Below, piece after piece: positions 21,531-32,326 of a stretch of 64,000 nt of DNA. Numbering within the stretch: the stretch's first letter is position 1; every line of letters starts with the position of its first letter. The notes under the pieces were generated by a model. It did no database searches and was not told the DNA's origin. It saw only the letters and a program-made list of their open reading frames with translations. The DNA lies in NCBI RefSeq assembly GCF_013373865.1, contig NC_050467.1, positions 29,720,996-29,784,995 of the forward strand, read 5' to 3'. This DNA comes from Monomorium pharaonis. Taxonomy: Eukaryota; Arthropoda; Insecta; Hymenoptera; Formicidae. The translations under genes were made by a program, and so were the position numbers.

Positions 21531-22690
21531 TGTTGGATGATTTTGAAATGAATGATTTTCAGAGCTGGTGTGCAATTAATAAGCTTATAGTATCACTCAA
21601 GAGGACACAAGCCGTGCTAATGAAAGGTAAGTTTAACAAGGAAATAATGCAACGTATACAGATATATGAACAAAATATGAAGTTCACTAATAATTATTGA
21701 TACTTGAGATTTCACATTGAGTCTAAATTAAATTTTGTCATACATGTTCGAAATATGCGTGAAAAGATGATTAAATATGTTATGGCATTGAGAAGGTACA
21801 CGAGACAGAACTGGGGAATTGGCAGGACCACTCTAAAAATGTTGTATAGGACTGTCTGCCTGCCTATAATGACATATGGTTCTCTATAGTTTGGTATGAT
21901 AAGGTTGCCCATAGTGGAGTTAAAAGACACGTTTTTGCGGCGCAGCGGGCTTTGCTGATTCCAATCATTAGAGCGTGTAGAACGGTCTTCACAGTTGCGA
22001 TGCAGGTGATCTGAGGTATGATGCCACTGGATCTGGAAATAGTTAGGGCTGGAATAAATAAAAAGATCAGTAAAAATCACAATGTTAAATGGAGAAATTA
22101 TGAGTATAACATGATTGCGGAGACTAGAAACAGAGACATGATAAAAAATGAGATCAAGCGTGTGGAAGAAGAAGTGCGCATGGAGTGGCAGGATCGATGG
22201 GAGTAGGAGCAACATGGGGGGCGGGATACATTTAAGTTTATCAAGAGTGTTGTTGGTTTTGATGCAGCACGTGGATGGTTTAATCCCTTCAGGCTGTGCA
22301 CATACGTGTTGACCGGTTATGGATCGTTAAATTCTTCTCTATTTGCTAGAGGGGCTAGTGAAACAAACATATGGCCTGCATGTAACGCTGAGGTAGAAAC
22401 GGTTGACCATATTCTCTTTGTGTGTGCTAAGTACGCTGATTGCAGGTTTTCAAAATTGGAAACCTGTAGAAATGACTGGATTAAGCTGATAGAGGGTAAA
22501 CAGGAGCTTGATCAGCTAGAAGAATACGTATCGTGCGTTTTCAACAGTGCGACAGATAGAAATATATCAGGCCAATATCCGGAAATTTGAATTTGGATTA
22601 AGGATTGCAAGCTAGTAGTAGACGGGTCCGCCTCCACGTAGCAGGGACGGAAACATCGGAAGTAACCGATGGCTAAGCGACCAAAAAAAA
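21530..22690 (+). pseudogene. R1/TRAS-like non-LTR retrotransposon, broken ORF2 3' part
   Basis: Pieces in several frames encode the end of a non-LTR reverse transcriptase and its C-terminal region. They are: DDFEMNDFQSWC and KRTQAVLMKG (21535-21635, thumb-side RT), an RT C-terminal segment (MREKMIKYVMALRRYTRQNW, 21750-21815; LPIMTYGSL near 21870), a helical segment from 22018, and a CCHC-type motif (ACNAEVETVDHILFVC) near 22378 that is typical of R1, TRAS and SART clades. At least two frameshifts and several stops separate them, for example TAG after GSL and after DRWE. The YxDD core is not present. The tail after 22590 holds no ORF and runs into an A-rich stretch near 22680, consistent with a 3' UTR. 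Confidence 0.75.
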
Positions 22691-23090
22691 AGGAAGGGAA
22701 AAGTGAAAAAAAAACAACAAACAACAAAAAAGAAGAGCATATACACACGGAAGAATAAAAATTAATAGTCAAATTAGAAATATATAAACAAGTACAAACA
22801 GGGAACATTGTAATTAATAACTAGAGTTTGTACAAATGAATAAAATACAACTAACAATGGAACAAATAATATAACCAGATACAATAGTAAATTAGATAAT
22901 AACTATAAATTATCAGGATTAATTTACAAACAAAGAAAGAAAGAAAAAAGGAGGAAAGAAAAAGAAATTTAATAATAAAAATTATTAACAATATTAACAG
23001 GGCTTTCTTTTGGTTTTCGAGCAAATATATAGAACTAAAAGAAAAAGAAGATAAGAAAAAGAAAGGAAGGTATAAAAAAATAAAAAAATA
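22691..23090. other. A-rich stretch without a gene
   Basis: Strongly A-biased on + (AAAGAAAGAAAAAAGG-like runs), probably tail or low-complexity DNA after the non-LTR fragment. Confidence 0.5.
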
Positions 23091-23095
23091 TATAT

Positions 23096-23218
23096 ACGGC
23101 GAAAGCAACACGCGACGGGAGACTTTGGCCCGCGTACGTACGGCGAAAGCAACACGCGACGGGGGACTTTGGCCCGCGTACGTACGGCGAAAGCAACACG
23201 CGACGGGGGACTTTGCCG
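23096..23218. repeat. 44-bp tandem repeat, about 2.8 copies
   Basis: The unit is CGGCGAAAGCAACACGCGAC followed by GGGGGACTTTGGCCCGCGTA and CGTA. It is GC-rich inside AT-rich DNA. Confidence 0.85.
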
Positions 23219-23877
23219 TCGGAGATAACGAAACGGAACCCACCCGACTCTTCTTTGAGCGTACGCGCAATGTAATCGAAACGAAGATTAAACGAGATAC
23301 CGCAATTTGTGCGTGGAAACGTAACGACGTGAGGGAAAATTCTAAATGTAAATATAAACGTGCATAACGGTGAGTGCGAACAACTTGTGTATAAGTAATA
23401 CGTATATGAGTATTTTCGCCGCTGGAGGTATTGACTGTCATTAGGGCCGAAGGTATCGACGACGTACGTGCGCGAAACCGGAGGTAATGACGGCGCTCGA
23501 GTGTGGCCGGAGGGATATCGACGACGGACAAGAGTGAGACCGGCGGGAACGCCGACGGGTAGAATGTCGCCGGAGGCGTCGGGAGTAATCGAAATGATAC
23601 TTAAACAAAATAGGTCAATGTCTTTTTGCATATATATTTTGTATATGTAAGTATACGCTTATCAGATAAGTATATTACACAAAATTTTCATTTTTTATTG
23701 GAAATAAGTATTTAGAGATAAGTGGATACTTTGTGTTGTGGTTTATTTTTAGTTATTGTATTAAAAAAAAGAGAAGAAAAAATACTCTATTTAAACCGAA
23801 ATTAGAAAAATAGAAAAAGAAAAAGTGAGTGAACGAGTATGGAAAAAAGAAGAGAGAAGGAGGAGGAGGAGAGAAAG

Positions 23878-23888
23878 AAAGAGAGAGG

Positions 23889-23941
<53 letters not shown>

Positions 23942-23945
23942 GGTG
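23878..23945. repeat. (GA)n microsatellite
   Basis: A long GA run, answered by a CT run at 24039-24112 about 100 bp away. The two are complementary and could fold back. Confidence 0.9.
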
Positions 23946-24036
23946 GGAGGGAGGGAGAAAGGGAAATAACATTGTGTGTCTATACATAACATAGGTACAT
24001 ATGTCATGTATGTACATATATATGCATTTGTGTGTA

Positions 24037-24038
<2 letters not shown>

Positions 24039-24112
<74 letters not shown>
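24039..24112. repeat. (CT)n microsatellite
   Basis: A long CT run, inverted relative to the GA run at 23878-23945. Confidence 0.9.
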
Positions 24113-24410
24113 TTATGTAAGTAATTCTTTCTCTGAATATTATATAATGTAATTAGAATCACAGGTCGGAAATAACTGTGTAGCCAACAGATTATATTTA
24201 CTCGAAGGTACCAAATATAACCTAGTTAAAAAAAAATAAACTAAAGTGAATGGTTTATTCTTTTGCAATGTATTGAAATAGGTAAGAAGCATGAAATCTT
24301 GTCTGAAACAATACAGACTGTCACCCAGTTGGCCTACCGATGACATGGTCACAGGCTGCAATGTCGGTGATATGTTTATATGGATGTCCAAGGATCATTT
24401 GTACGTCTTT

Positions 24411-24555
24411 GGCCGGTATTCATAGTCGGATCTTATATTTAAAATCATCTTATGTACTATCTTAAGATGCCATCAGCCAATCACACAGTCGTATTAGCAT
24501 CTTAAGACATTGCTTGAGACAATCTTTAAATAAGATTTGACTATGAATACCAGCC
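24411..24555. mobile_element. foldback MITE, family A, copy 3
   Basis: The ends are GGCCGGTATTCATAGTCGGA and its complement ..GACTATGAATACCAGCC. It is inserted in the coding-like block of repeat R copy 2 and absent from copy 3, so it is younger than the duplication. Confidence 0.85.
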
Positions 24556-26688
24556 TTATTAGTCTATTTAGTAATTCATGTACTCTATGCAAGCCAGATA
24601 TATGGATAAGGCACAGGAATATACCGATAAGGCTTTTAGTCAAATCGAAAAACTAAGAGGTAAGTATTTAAATACTTTGTTGTTTCCGAAACAATTTATT
24701 ATAATTAATAAAATTCTCTCCATACGTTCATAAAGATGACATAAAAAGATTTGTTATTTGTAGCTAAATTATAATTATACGTTTATAATTATGTTTATTG
24801 TTCTTTTACAGTTATCGATAATAAATTTATTTTGTCCGTGTTTCGCTTAAAGCTCTTGAAACATACATTCATGTGTCAGCTTGTAATAAGGGAAACAAAA
24901 GCGTGGCTCTTATTGTGAATGTGGTCTATGATAGCCTTTAAGTATTATAGGCTGTCACATACAAAGTTAACAAACTTGAGAAATTTCCGTAAGAGCCACA
25001 CGTTTATTTCTCATTACAAGCTGGCACATAATTATATGTTCCAAGAGCATTAATTAAAATATGGGCAAAATATGTTTATTATCAACAACTGTAAAAGAAC
25101 AATCAATATAAATGTACCATTACAATTTAACTACAATCTTATTTGTAAAATAGCAATAAATATAATGCTATATTAAATTGATTCAAAGAGAATGAAAAGT
25201 AAAATATAGGAAGATGACATGTCGCTCTATATTTAAAAAGTCTAGTTATAGTTATTTTAAAATCTTTCATCTCATGTATGCTTTGATTTACAAAAAAATA
25301 AGTTAGAAAATCAAAAATATAAATAAAAATTTTAAATGTAATCTTTGTAAATGTATAAAAAAAATTGTATTAATTAGAATAAATTGTTTCGGGAACAAAG
25401 TATTTAAGTACTTACTTTTTAATTTTCGATTTGACTAAAAAGCTTATCTGTATATTTCTGTGGCTTATCCAGCTGGCATAGAATGCATGGCAATTATTAA
25501 ATAGACAGACGTAGAGGTAATCTTTGGCATCCATCTCCAATATTACAGTTTGTGGTCACTTCATCGGCAAGCCAGCTAGGTGACATTAGCCTATATAATG
25601 TTGTAATAATTTGAAACAAGATTTTACATATTTCACCTATTTCAAAATCTAAAAAAGATGGTTGTACGATTTAAGAGCCACACAGTTGCAATACAATATT
25701 TTTTTAAACAAAAATGTAACACTTGTAACTATTCTCTTACCTGGCCTGCTATAAAATAATTGCATACTTGAAAAACTAACAAGTACATCTTCAAATAATT
25801 CTTTTGATATTATTTTGATATCCTTTTGATTTTATGAATTACCCTGTCAATTCTCTTTATGATAGTTCACTCAATTTAAAAGGGGATACATTGATTTCAC
25901 GGAGGTTACCTCCGTGAAATCTTATCAACAACAACACACACTGTAAATTCCGAGCTTTGATATTTTCTTTGACTCATCCACTCTTTCCTTTTCCTATTCT
26001 TTTTCCGGTTCAAATCAAGTGTTTCTTCCTCTCTTTAATAACTAAAAATAAAACATAACACAAAGTATTACTCTTATCTCAGAATACTTATTCCATACAA
26101 AAAAATAAAAATTTTGTGCAACTTATCTGATTATACAACACAGTGTTATACTAATCGTCAAATTTAGGCTTAGCCGTATTTCCCTCCACGATAAAATTCA
26201 CGATGTAATATGCAAATTATGCATAAAACTAAAATCACAACTAACCTCGCGCACATCACAAGTCTCTAACCTCGAACTGTCACTCGATCGACACGCGGCA
26301 CAACGCGGCGGCGCGGACTCGATCACCAATCACGATACATATAGGGGACGTTCCGTTTCATGGCGCATCGTTCATCCTTGTTATCAAACGTTTGAGCACA
26401 AAAGATAAAGAAGGATACAACAGTACAAATCCCCACCATTCGTCCTAGGCGCCGGGCGACGACGACGATAATAATGACGACTACGACGTTTCTTAAACCA
26501 AATTTACTCTTGAGCGAAAAATTCTAATCGCGATATCTCTCGTAAGTCATACAGCGGAAAAATAAAAACTTTTATTATATAAATCGGATGTAAGCTATTT
26601 ATTAAGCCTATTTATTAATCAATCAATTCAGTCGTTATTGAGATCCGATAATTACGGTCTTCTCGCAAACGGCGTCTCGCGTAAAAGG

Positions 26689-26820
26689 AGCACCGCAGCA
26701 AACACAGAACATTGCAGCAACATTGCGGCAATGTTGTAATATTGCTGTGATGTTGCTACAATGTTATAACATTGCCGCAATGTTGCTGCTATGTTCTGTG
26801 TTTGCTGGGACGGTGGTGCC
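26689..26820. mobile_element. foldback element saturated with AACATTGC/GCAATGTT words
   Basis: The arms GCACCGCAGCAAACACAGAA and TTCTGTGTTTGCTGGGACGG pair. Inside, the word CAACATTGCGGCAATGTTG and variants repeat in both orientations. Confidence 0.7.
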
Positions 26821-26955
26821 TCGCTGCGCATACACTTGGCGCGAGGCACTGCCGTGCCTATTGATAAAGAAAAAATCACAATTTCAAGATAAAATTTTTA
26901 ATCAAATTCAACCTAAGTGGTATATACTTTTGGATGGTTCAACCTAATTAAGTAT

Positions 26956-27365
26956 TCCCGCTAAACATGTAACTTTTTGGTAACGTCACATTTTGACTGT
27001 AATTAAGCAAATTTGAAACGTTTACATGTAACGGTAATAAAAGGTTCCGTAAACGTCTCAAATTAACGTTTTATTTGTGTCAGTTCGTAAAACATATTAG
27101 AAACGTTGCTTGTCTGCATTTAATTTGACAATTTGAAACATTACAAATAAAATGTTTTGTAACGTTCAAGTAACATTTCGTATGAAAAGTTTTCTTTGCG
27201 ACTTTATAAACGTTGCTTCAATGTTATCATTTGCTATGTTTCTAAAACATTCATTTTGCTACGTACTTTAAACGTTTCATTCAAAACGTAAACTGAAAAC
27301 ATTTCGTTACTCTGCATTAACGTTATAAATGTGACATTATTAAAAGATTTAGTTTTGCAGCTTCG
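26956..27365. repeat. word-repetitive element with AACGTT/ACGTTT motifs
   Basis: Starts at CCCGCTAAACATGTAAC and repeats AACGTTT, GAAACGTT and AACATTTCGT throughout. The element ending at 55629 (..TTGTTTAGCGGG) carries the inverse end and the same words, so they are probably one family. The right end here is not defined. Confidence 0.5.
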
Positions 27366-27527
27366 TAAAGTCAATCCGCAATTTTTTGTTGATAAATGTT
27401 CATAACTTTTTGATAAATTGCAATTTTGCAACAAATAAGTATAAAAATATTACTCTTATTATTATTATTGTTTGATTGCGACCGCTGGCAGCCTCCGCGT
27501 AAAAAAAAGTAAAGGGGCATACTTCCC

Positions 27528-27842
27528 AGTGAACACATTTTATAGCGGCAATATAACATGGAAGTTACAAGTAATTTAACATTGTTATTCTTGTGATATG
27601 TAGGTGCTATGTGACATGGAAATAACCTGTTACGTAATATTTGTTATACGCAAGTGATATAGCTGTTATACATCGTTTTGGCGTTACAGTTATTTAACAA
27701 AAATTGTATAATCGTAACATCCCAGTGAACACAGTAATATAGCAGCAGTGTAACAGCAATGTAACCGAATATAACAGGTTACGTTACTCTGAAATTACAC
27801 GTAACTTACATGTAAGTTACAATTTCCGACTCAGCAATATAA
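27528..27842. repeat. word-repetitive element with CCCAGTGAACACA ends
   Basis: CCCAGTGAACACA occurs at 27530 and 27720. Between and after, TATAACATGGAAGTTAC-like words repeat. Its continuation (TTATAATTACATGTTATC..) is found at 29432, beyond the GC-rich insertion. Confidence 0.5.
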
Positions 27843-27846
27843 CATG

Positions 27847-29427
27847 TGCGACGTTATTTTCTCTTCGCGTCTACAACTTCGCCGTGCTTCTCAACAAAAG
27901 GTTGGGCGCCAGGCGCGTAATCCGCGCCGCACAAAACTCGCAATACTCTCGGTACTTCGCACGACGGCCGAATGCCGGCTAGCCCGCCTCCACACGAAAT
28001 GGCAGAGGGGCGAGGTTTTTTCTCGGTACGCGGAATAGAAGAGGAAAGGTCTCGCGTGAATAACTAGATCGACTGAATAAATATAATAAGCATGTATTGA
28101 AGTTAGAATGGCAACAGCGTTGTCATCGATTACAATCTAATCGTTATACAGAACTGCCTGGTACGGCTATAGCGTACTTAGCTCAACATTCGCAATAGCT
28201 CAAAGCTTACTCTACACAGACTACAATCTACGTTCAATATGACGGCACACGACGTTAACAATACTTAATAGGCGATGAACGGGATAGGCCGCTACGTAAC
28301 TTGCGCCTTCCGTACAGAAATTCTCGGTATGCGGCAGATGAATCCCGGCGAATATTACTTTACGCGCTATCCCGTCGCGAGACTTTACTTCTTACGCAAA
28401 TACAGAGATCGACTGTCGGCTCGACATACCCCCCGAGGGAGGAGACACTAGGCGCAATAACTAATCTATACGCGGCGAAGATCGACACGGCCCTGCTACG
28501 CGGTGACTCGACTCTCGGTATCCCGAGAATAATAGATTCGCCCACCGAACGCTCGGTAGGGTAATTAATTCTCACTAAAGGCCGGGCCGGCCGTCTTCGC
28601 TCTTACCGCGTGGTCGAAGTGGTGGCCTTACAAGCAGGGTAGCGTCGTTGATGGCCGTGGAACCGCTCTCGTTGCTATCTTGCCGAACAGTGACGAACCG
28701 TGAGCGGTCGGGGGCGCCGCGGACGCCGGCAGCGGCCCGCGCATCGATCGCGCTTCGATTTGCGCACACCGATCGCTAGTCGATGGGAGTCCTACGCCCG
28801 TCCTGCAGGATCTCAGCGTCCGAGGGCGCCTCTGGTCGTGACGCCACGTAATTCGAGGGCCGCGGATTGCACGCCACCATGTCCTTTGCCGTGTCGGCTG
28901 GCGCTGGGCCGGCTCGGGGTTGATCGGGCCCCGTCCGGCCTATTCCTTGGAGCCGTGGCTACCGCGCCGGCTGGGGCTCCCTCCACTCTGGTTGTTGGGT
29001 GTAAGGGCGCATGCTTCCTCCCCGGCGTCGCCTCCGGCTGCACCGGACTGCTGCTCCTTTCTCTACAATACAGTATAACGGCAGTGTTTGTCCCCTGACT
29101 TTTCCAACGTACCTCGGTACTGTACGCAATTACTTGCCCTTGCTCGCTGTCCTCCGGCTGTCCGGGGCCCCGCCGCTCGGTCGTCGATGCTTCTTACTCA
29201 TCTTCCCTCGACGGCTGCTCCGTTGATCACAAATGGTCATCTTGGCGCACCACTTCTCCCGCGGGTCGCGACTTCCGCTTGGCGGATACATACGTGTCTT
29301 AAGAACTACAGAAATCTTATTTAGAAAAGGAGAGGCCGCTCCTCCCCCGCTCGGGGTAATGAACGGCCCCAAATGACCTTTTCCCGGTCGGGCACTCCGG
29401 CCCTTGTGACTGACGAAAAACGTCACA
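27847..29427. mobile_element. 1.58-kb GC-rich insertion, possible solo LTR
   Basis: It begins TGCGACGTTATTT and ends CGAAAAACGTCACA, giving TG..CA ends that pair for about 10 bp. CATG is repeated at 27843-27846 and 29428-29431. The base composition changes sharply at both borders, and the flanks rejoin as one AT-rich word-repetitive element. Open frames inside (for example 28700-29098) are composition artefacts. A solo LTR is my first guess; a TIR transposon is possible given the length of the end pairing. Confidence 0.45.
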
Positions 29428-29499
29428 CATGTTATAATTACATGTTATCTAACCGTTACACAACAGTTACAAAGAAAAATAAAATAAAATAAAAATTTC

Positions 29500-29690
29500 A
29501 TTTTTTAAAAATTATTTTTATCAACAGCACATACTACATTTAGAATAAATTTTTATTAATTAATTAAATTTAAATTATGTAATTTTTTATTTTATTTTTA
29601 CTTGCCTCTGCTAGGTTTGAACCCGGGACCTTAGGATGACAAACCTTGTACTCTACCTGCTACGCCAATTTGACTCATCGATATGGGTAC
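29500..29690 (-). mobile_element. tRNA-derived SINE
   Basis: On -, a tRNA-like head (29680-29605) has a box A-like GTAGCAGGTAGAGTAC and a box B-like GGTTCAAACCT with plausible spacing. It is followed by an A/T-rich tail. The 5' acceptor strand does not pair with the 3' GCAGAGG, so I do not call a tRNA gene. Length and tail fit a short SINE. Confidence 0.5.
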
Positions 29691-29992
29691 TTGTTATTGT
29701 CTACATATACTTATATGTTATAAACTGACGCAACTATATTATTTTTTATAAAAGCAATTAAATTTTGCAAAACATATTAAAAATAAATAGCATTAACTTA
29801 TTTACTTATTAATTTAATTGTTAAATTTAACTTTTTCCATAACCTTTATAATTTGATGGAAATTGCGATCTATTTAGCATTAAGACTTTGAAGCGTTCCA
29901 ATGGTTAATTTGACCATTTTGAAATTATTTCCAAGATATCTAAATGTTTTCTTAAAAAAGTTTTCTTAAAGTTGAATATAATATGCTTATAT

Positions 29993-30493
29993 TGTTGTGG
30001 CCCTTCTTAGATAAAGGGTCACAGGTAATAGGGATCGTTTGCCGATGCTCCTCGGGTCAGGTCTTGGAGAGATAGTAGCGAGTTGTATTATAACAGTATA
30101 TATATTTTCCGTCTTGGTTACACTTGATAACACGTATATAATAAACGGTAACAAGTATTAAAGAGTCAGCGACATACGTGCGTCGCTGTATACGGTGTAA
30201 CAAAGCCCGCTCGTTGTCTGTCACTCGGCGTATATATACACCGTTTTAGGGCGTATGACCGGGGAAGGTACTTCCGCGGTCACAGGCCTTTGGACAGGGT
30301 ATTTGCTTAACCAGCAATTGCTGGCTATGCGGATTCCACCCTAAAATCAGATGATTTTGGGTGTTGAGTCTTAGGCAACCAGGTGTATTTCCCGGTGCGA
30401 CGCCCGGTATGTAGGCCGGGCGATGGCCGCGCGCGAGGTGTCATGCGACACCTTCTATCGCTTGCGACATGTGAGTGTGATGCACTCACAACA
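29993..30493 (-). repeat. 3' LTR of the gypsy-class provirus
   Basis: 501 bp, TG..CA, the same length as the partner at 49821-50321. It is bordered outside by ATAT and inside by the polypurine tract. Confidence 0.92.
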
Positions 30494-30510
30494 TCCCTCC
30501 CCCTTATTAG
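30494..30510 (-). promoter_or_regulatory. polypurine tract (plus-strand primer site)
   Basis: On - the bases just before the 3' LTR read AATAAGGGGGAGGGA, a purine run in the expected place for second-strand priming. Confidence 0.75.
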
Positions 30511-30647
30511 GAAGACAACGAGGGGGCTGAGTTATCGGTTAAGTAATAGTGTTCCGCTATGATCGCTCTTATAATTATACGGTGGATTACAATTTCGCGA
30601 TGAGCGCCGTTAATTTAAAATACAGGTGTGTCAGTACATCCATGACC

Positions 30648-31070
30648 TTAGTTAGCGGGGTCTCTTGTATGGCAGTTTTGGAAAGTCTCGTAGCTTACGT
30701 TCAGGTTGAGGGCCTCCTGGATGGCGTCCTCGTCCTCCAGGAACACGGCCAGGCACCGTAGGCAGTCCCTTGCTGGTCGGACGTCCATGAGGATGGTGTC
30801 GCAGAGAAAACACTGGGTGATGGTTTCCCATGTCTCGTCTGTCGCCAGCTGTGTGCGGTACCCGTGGGAGGTTGGTTCTCGTACCTCGCACTGGGCCCGG
30901 TGTGGTCGGTAACATCTGCGGCACCATCGCCTCCAGGCGAATTCGTTTTCCACGAGGCATCTCTCGGTCGGCCGCAGGCAGATGCTCCTCAGAAACTGCT
31001 CGTAGCGAGTAGGGTGGTCAATTGGGCGCACCCCATCGATTGGCTGTTCGGTTTCCTTCGGGATCTTCAT
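30648..31070 (-). CDS. Cys-rich accessory ORF between env and 3' LTR
   Basis: A 140-codon ORF on the sense strand of the provirus, from ATG 31070 to a stop at 30648. Cys pairs WCRRCY (about residue 50) and CFLC..CLRC (about 87-105) plus a nearby single Cys and His suggest one or two zinc-binding folds. The C-terminal third is acidic. There is no signal peptide or membrane segment. It begins about 370 bp after the env stop, a place where gypsy-class elements usually have nothing. It could be a captured or regulatory protein made from a spliced RNA, or remains of one. The frame is open while pol has many breaks. I recognise no family. Confidence 0.5.
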   Translation of the reverse strand: MKIPKETEQPIDGVRPIDHPTRYEQFLRSICLRPTERCLVENEFAWRRWCRRCYRPHRAQCEVREPTSHGYRTQLATDETWETITQCFLCDTILMDVRPARDCLRCLAVFLEDEDAIQEALNLNVSYETFQNCHTRDPAN

Positions 31071-31437
31071 TTTGAACTTGGTTTTTTCACACAGAAAACT
31101 TGGCTGACGTGACTTGGCTCGTGTTGGATTGCGAGTTTTCTTTGTCGCGCGGCTCTGCTGTGGTTTTTATAATTTTCCAAAATTGGTATTTGGTGGGGTA
31201 GTACACCCATTATCGGACCATATATGATCATAGCTAAGTCAGCTGTGCACCGTTGGTGCACGTGTCGTTCCTTGCCAGAGTCCGGCAATTCGCTGTAACG
31301 TGATCGTGTGTCACGTTTTGCTAACTCGAGACGTGCTAGTTACTGCCATGAGCCCCTCCCCCGTAGGGAGAAATTTATTACAATTCATTATATAAATATG
31401 TATATTATTTTAGAATCGCGTACTATTCTATTTTGTA

Positions 31438-32196
31438 TTAGTGTGATCCGCGCATTTTCTTGCGTATCACGATAATCCCTATGACTATCACTATTACAAC
31501 TATTACAATAGTTGTTGTTCAAAGCGGTTGTTCCGCTTGTTGCCATTGGAAAAATAAAGTGTGGCGATTGAAAGATCGAGTTTGGTCTTTTTTCAATTTC
31601 GTTATTTATTTCATCTATTTTTTGCTTATAGCTTTCTAGTTCTGTTGGGTTTTGTATAACCTCTTTTAATTTTATTTTTCTCGCTATGTCTGTGTCGTTT
31701 GTTGAGTCAGACTTTTGTATTAGCGAGATGTTGTATTGCGGTAGATACGCTTCTACTCGCGTTTCATATGATGCCTTGAGTGATTTTATTATAGCGTTTT
31801 CCGTCGCTATTTTACAGCTATTCCTAAACGTTATTCTACCCGTTCTTTCAATCTTTTCCTTTATTTGTCCGTGGTCTTTACAGTGTATAGTGATTACTTG
31901 GCTTCTCGGTGTCGAGTATAGCCACGAATGTGAGTTATCTAATGCTATCCAAAGACTATTATTCGATATAGTATTTTTTATTTTACAGTCTCTATTGTTT
32001 TCTTTGATTTCCGCGTATATTTTTACTTCGCATATGGAGTCTGCATTTATTCTATACCGGATGGTTTTGCGTACATAAGTATTCGCGATTTATTTTTACG
32101 CATTTCTGTAGGTCGCTATTCGCTAGTATTATGTACGTACGCTGTACTGTATCTATCGCTACGAGAGGATGGTTTACTTCTATAAATGAGAAGATG
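31438..32196 (-). pseudogene. env C-terminal part, separated by Harbinger insertion
   Basis: On -, reading resumes here beyond the Harbinger. A hydrophobic segment of about 20 residues made of Thr, Ile and Val (31510-31450), followed by basic IRKKMRG and a stop at 31438-31440, is the expected membrane anchor and short tail of an F-type envelope protein. Between 32196 and the anchor the frame shifts at least once near 32060. This and 41550-42520 are the two halves of one gene. The gene is disrupted and cannot make an envelope protein. Confidence 0.7.
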
Positions 32197-32326
32197 TTAG
32201 GTTTGTTATTTCCAGCTGCACTGGTACTGCACTAGTTCTGAACTAGAACTGGCAAACATGGCAGAAATTTCATGAGTGCAAGAACTCGGATAGGAGTGGA
32301 AAGAACGTTATAGTGCAAGAATCAAT

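Larger units (their letters stand above)
23600..26650. repeat. large imperfect inverted duplication, repeat family R copies 2 and 3
   Basis: The left arm (about 23600-24930, +) and right arm (about 26650-24950, -) match in order: the AGTATTC/TTAGAGATAAG block (23690-23740 against 26060-26110), the SPSWPTDDMV-encoding block (24310-24400 against 25530-25600), the GTAAGTATTTAAATAC block (24660 against 25405), and the TTGTTCTTTTACAGTT block (24799 against 25091). The centre near 24950 holds paired GTGTCAGCTTGTAATAAGG and CATTACAAGCTGGCAC. In the left arm a frame reads about 30 residues (GDMFIWMSKDHLYV), then is broken by the MITE at 24411. Family unknown. Confidence 0.65.

Noticed and set aside
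20450..21550. Many overlapping Arg/Pro/Ala-rich frames
   Set aside because: GC-rich minisatellite and CpG-rich DNA open all phases; no phase looks like a known protein.
21222..21551. 109-codon frame as ORF1 of the R1-like element
   Set aside because: No zinc knuckles or other ORF1 features, and the frame lies in GC-rich DNA unlike the adjoining ORF2 remains.
28700..29426. Frames of about 70-130 codons on both strands
   Set aside because: Same composition effect inside the GC-rich insertion.
29605..29680. tRNA gene on -
   Set aside because: Box A and box B are present but the acceptor stem does not pair and an AT-rich tail follows, so a SINE is more likely.
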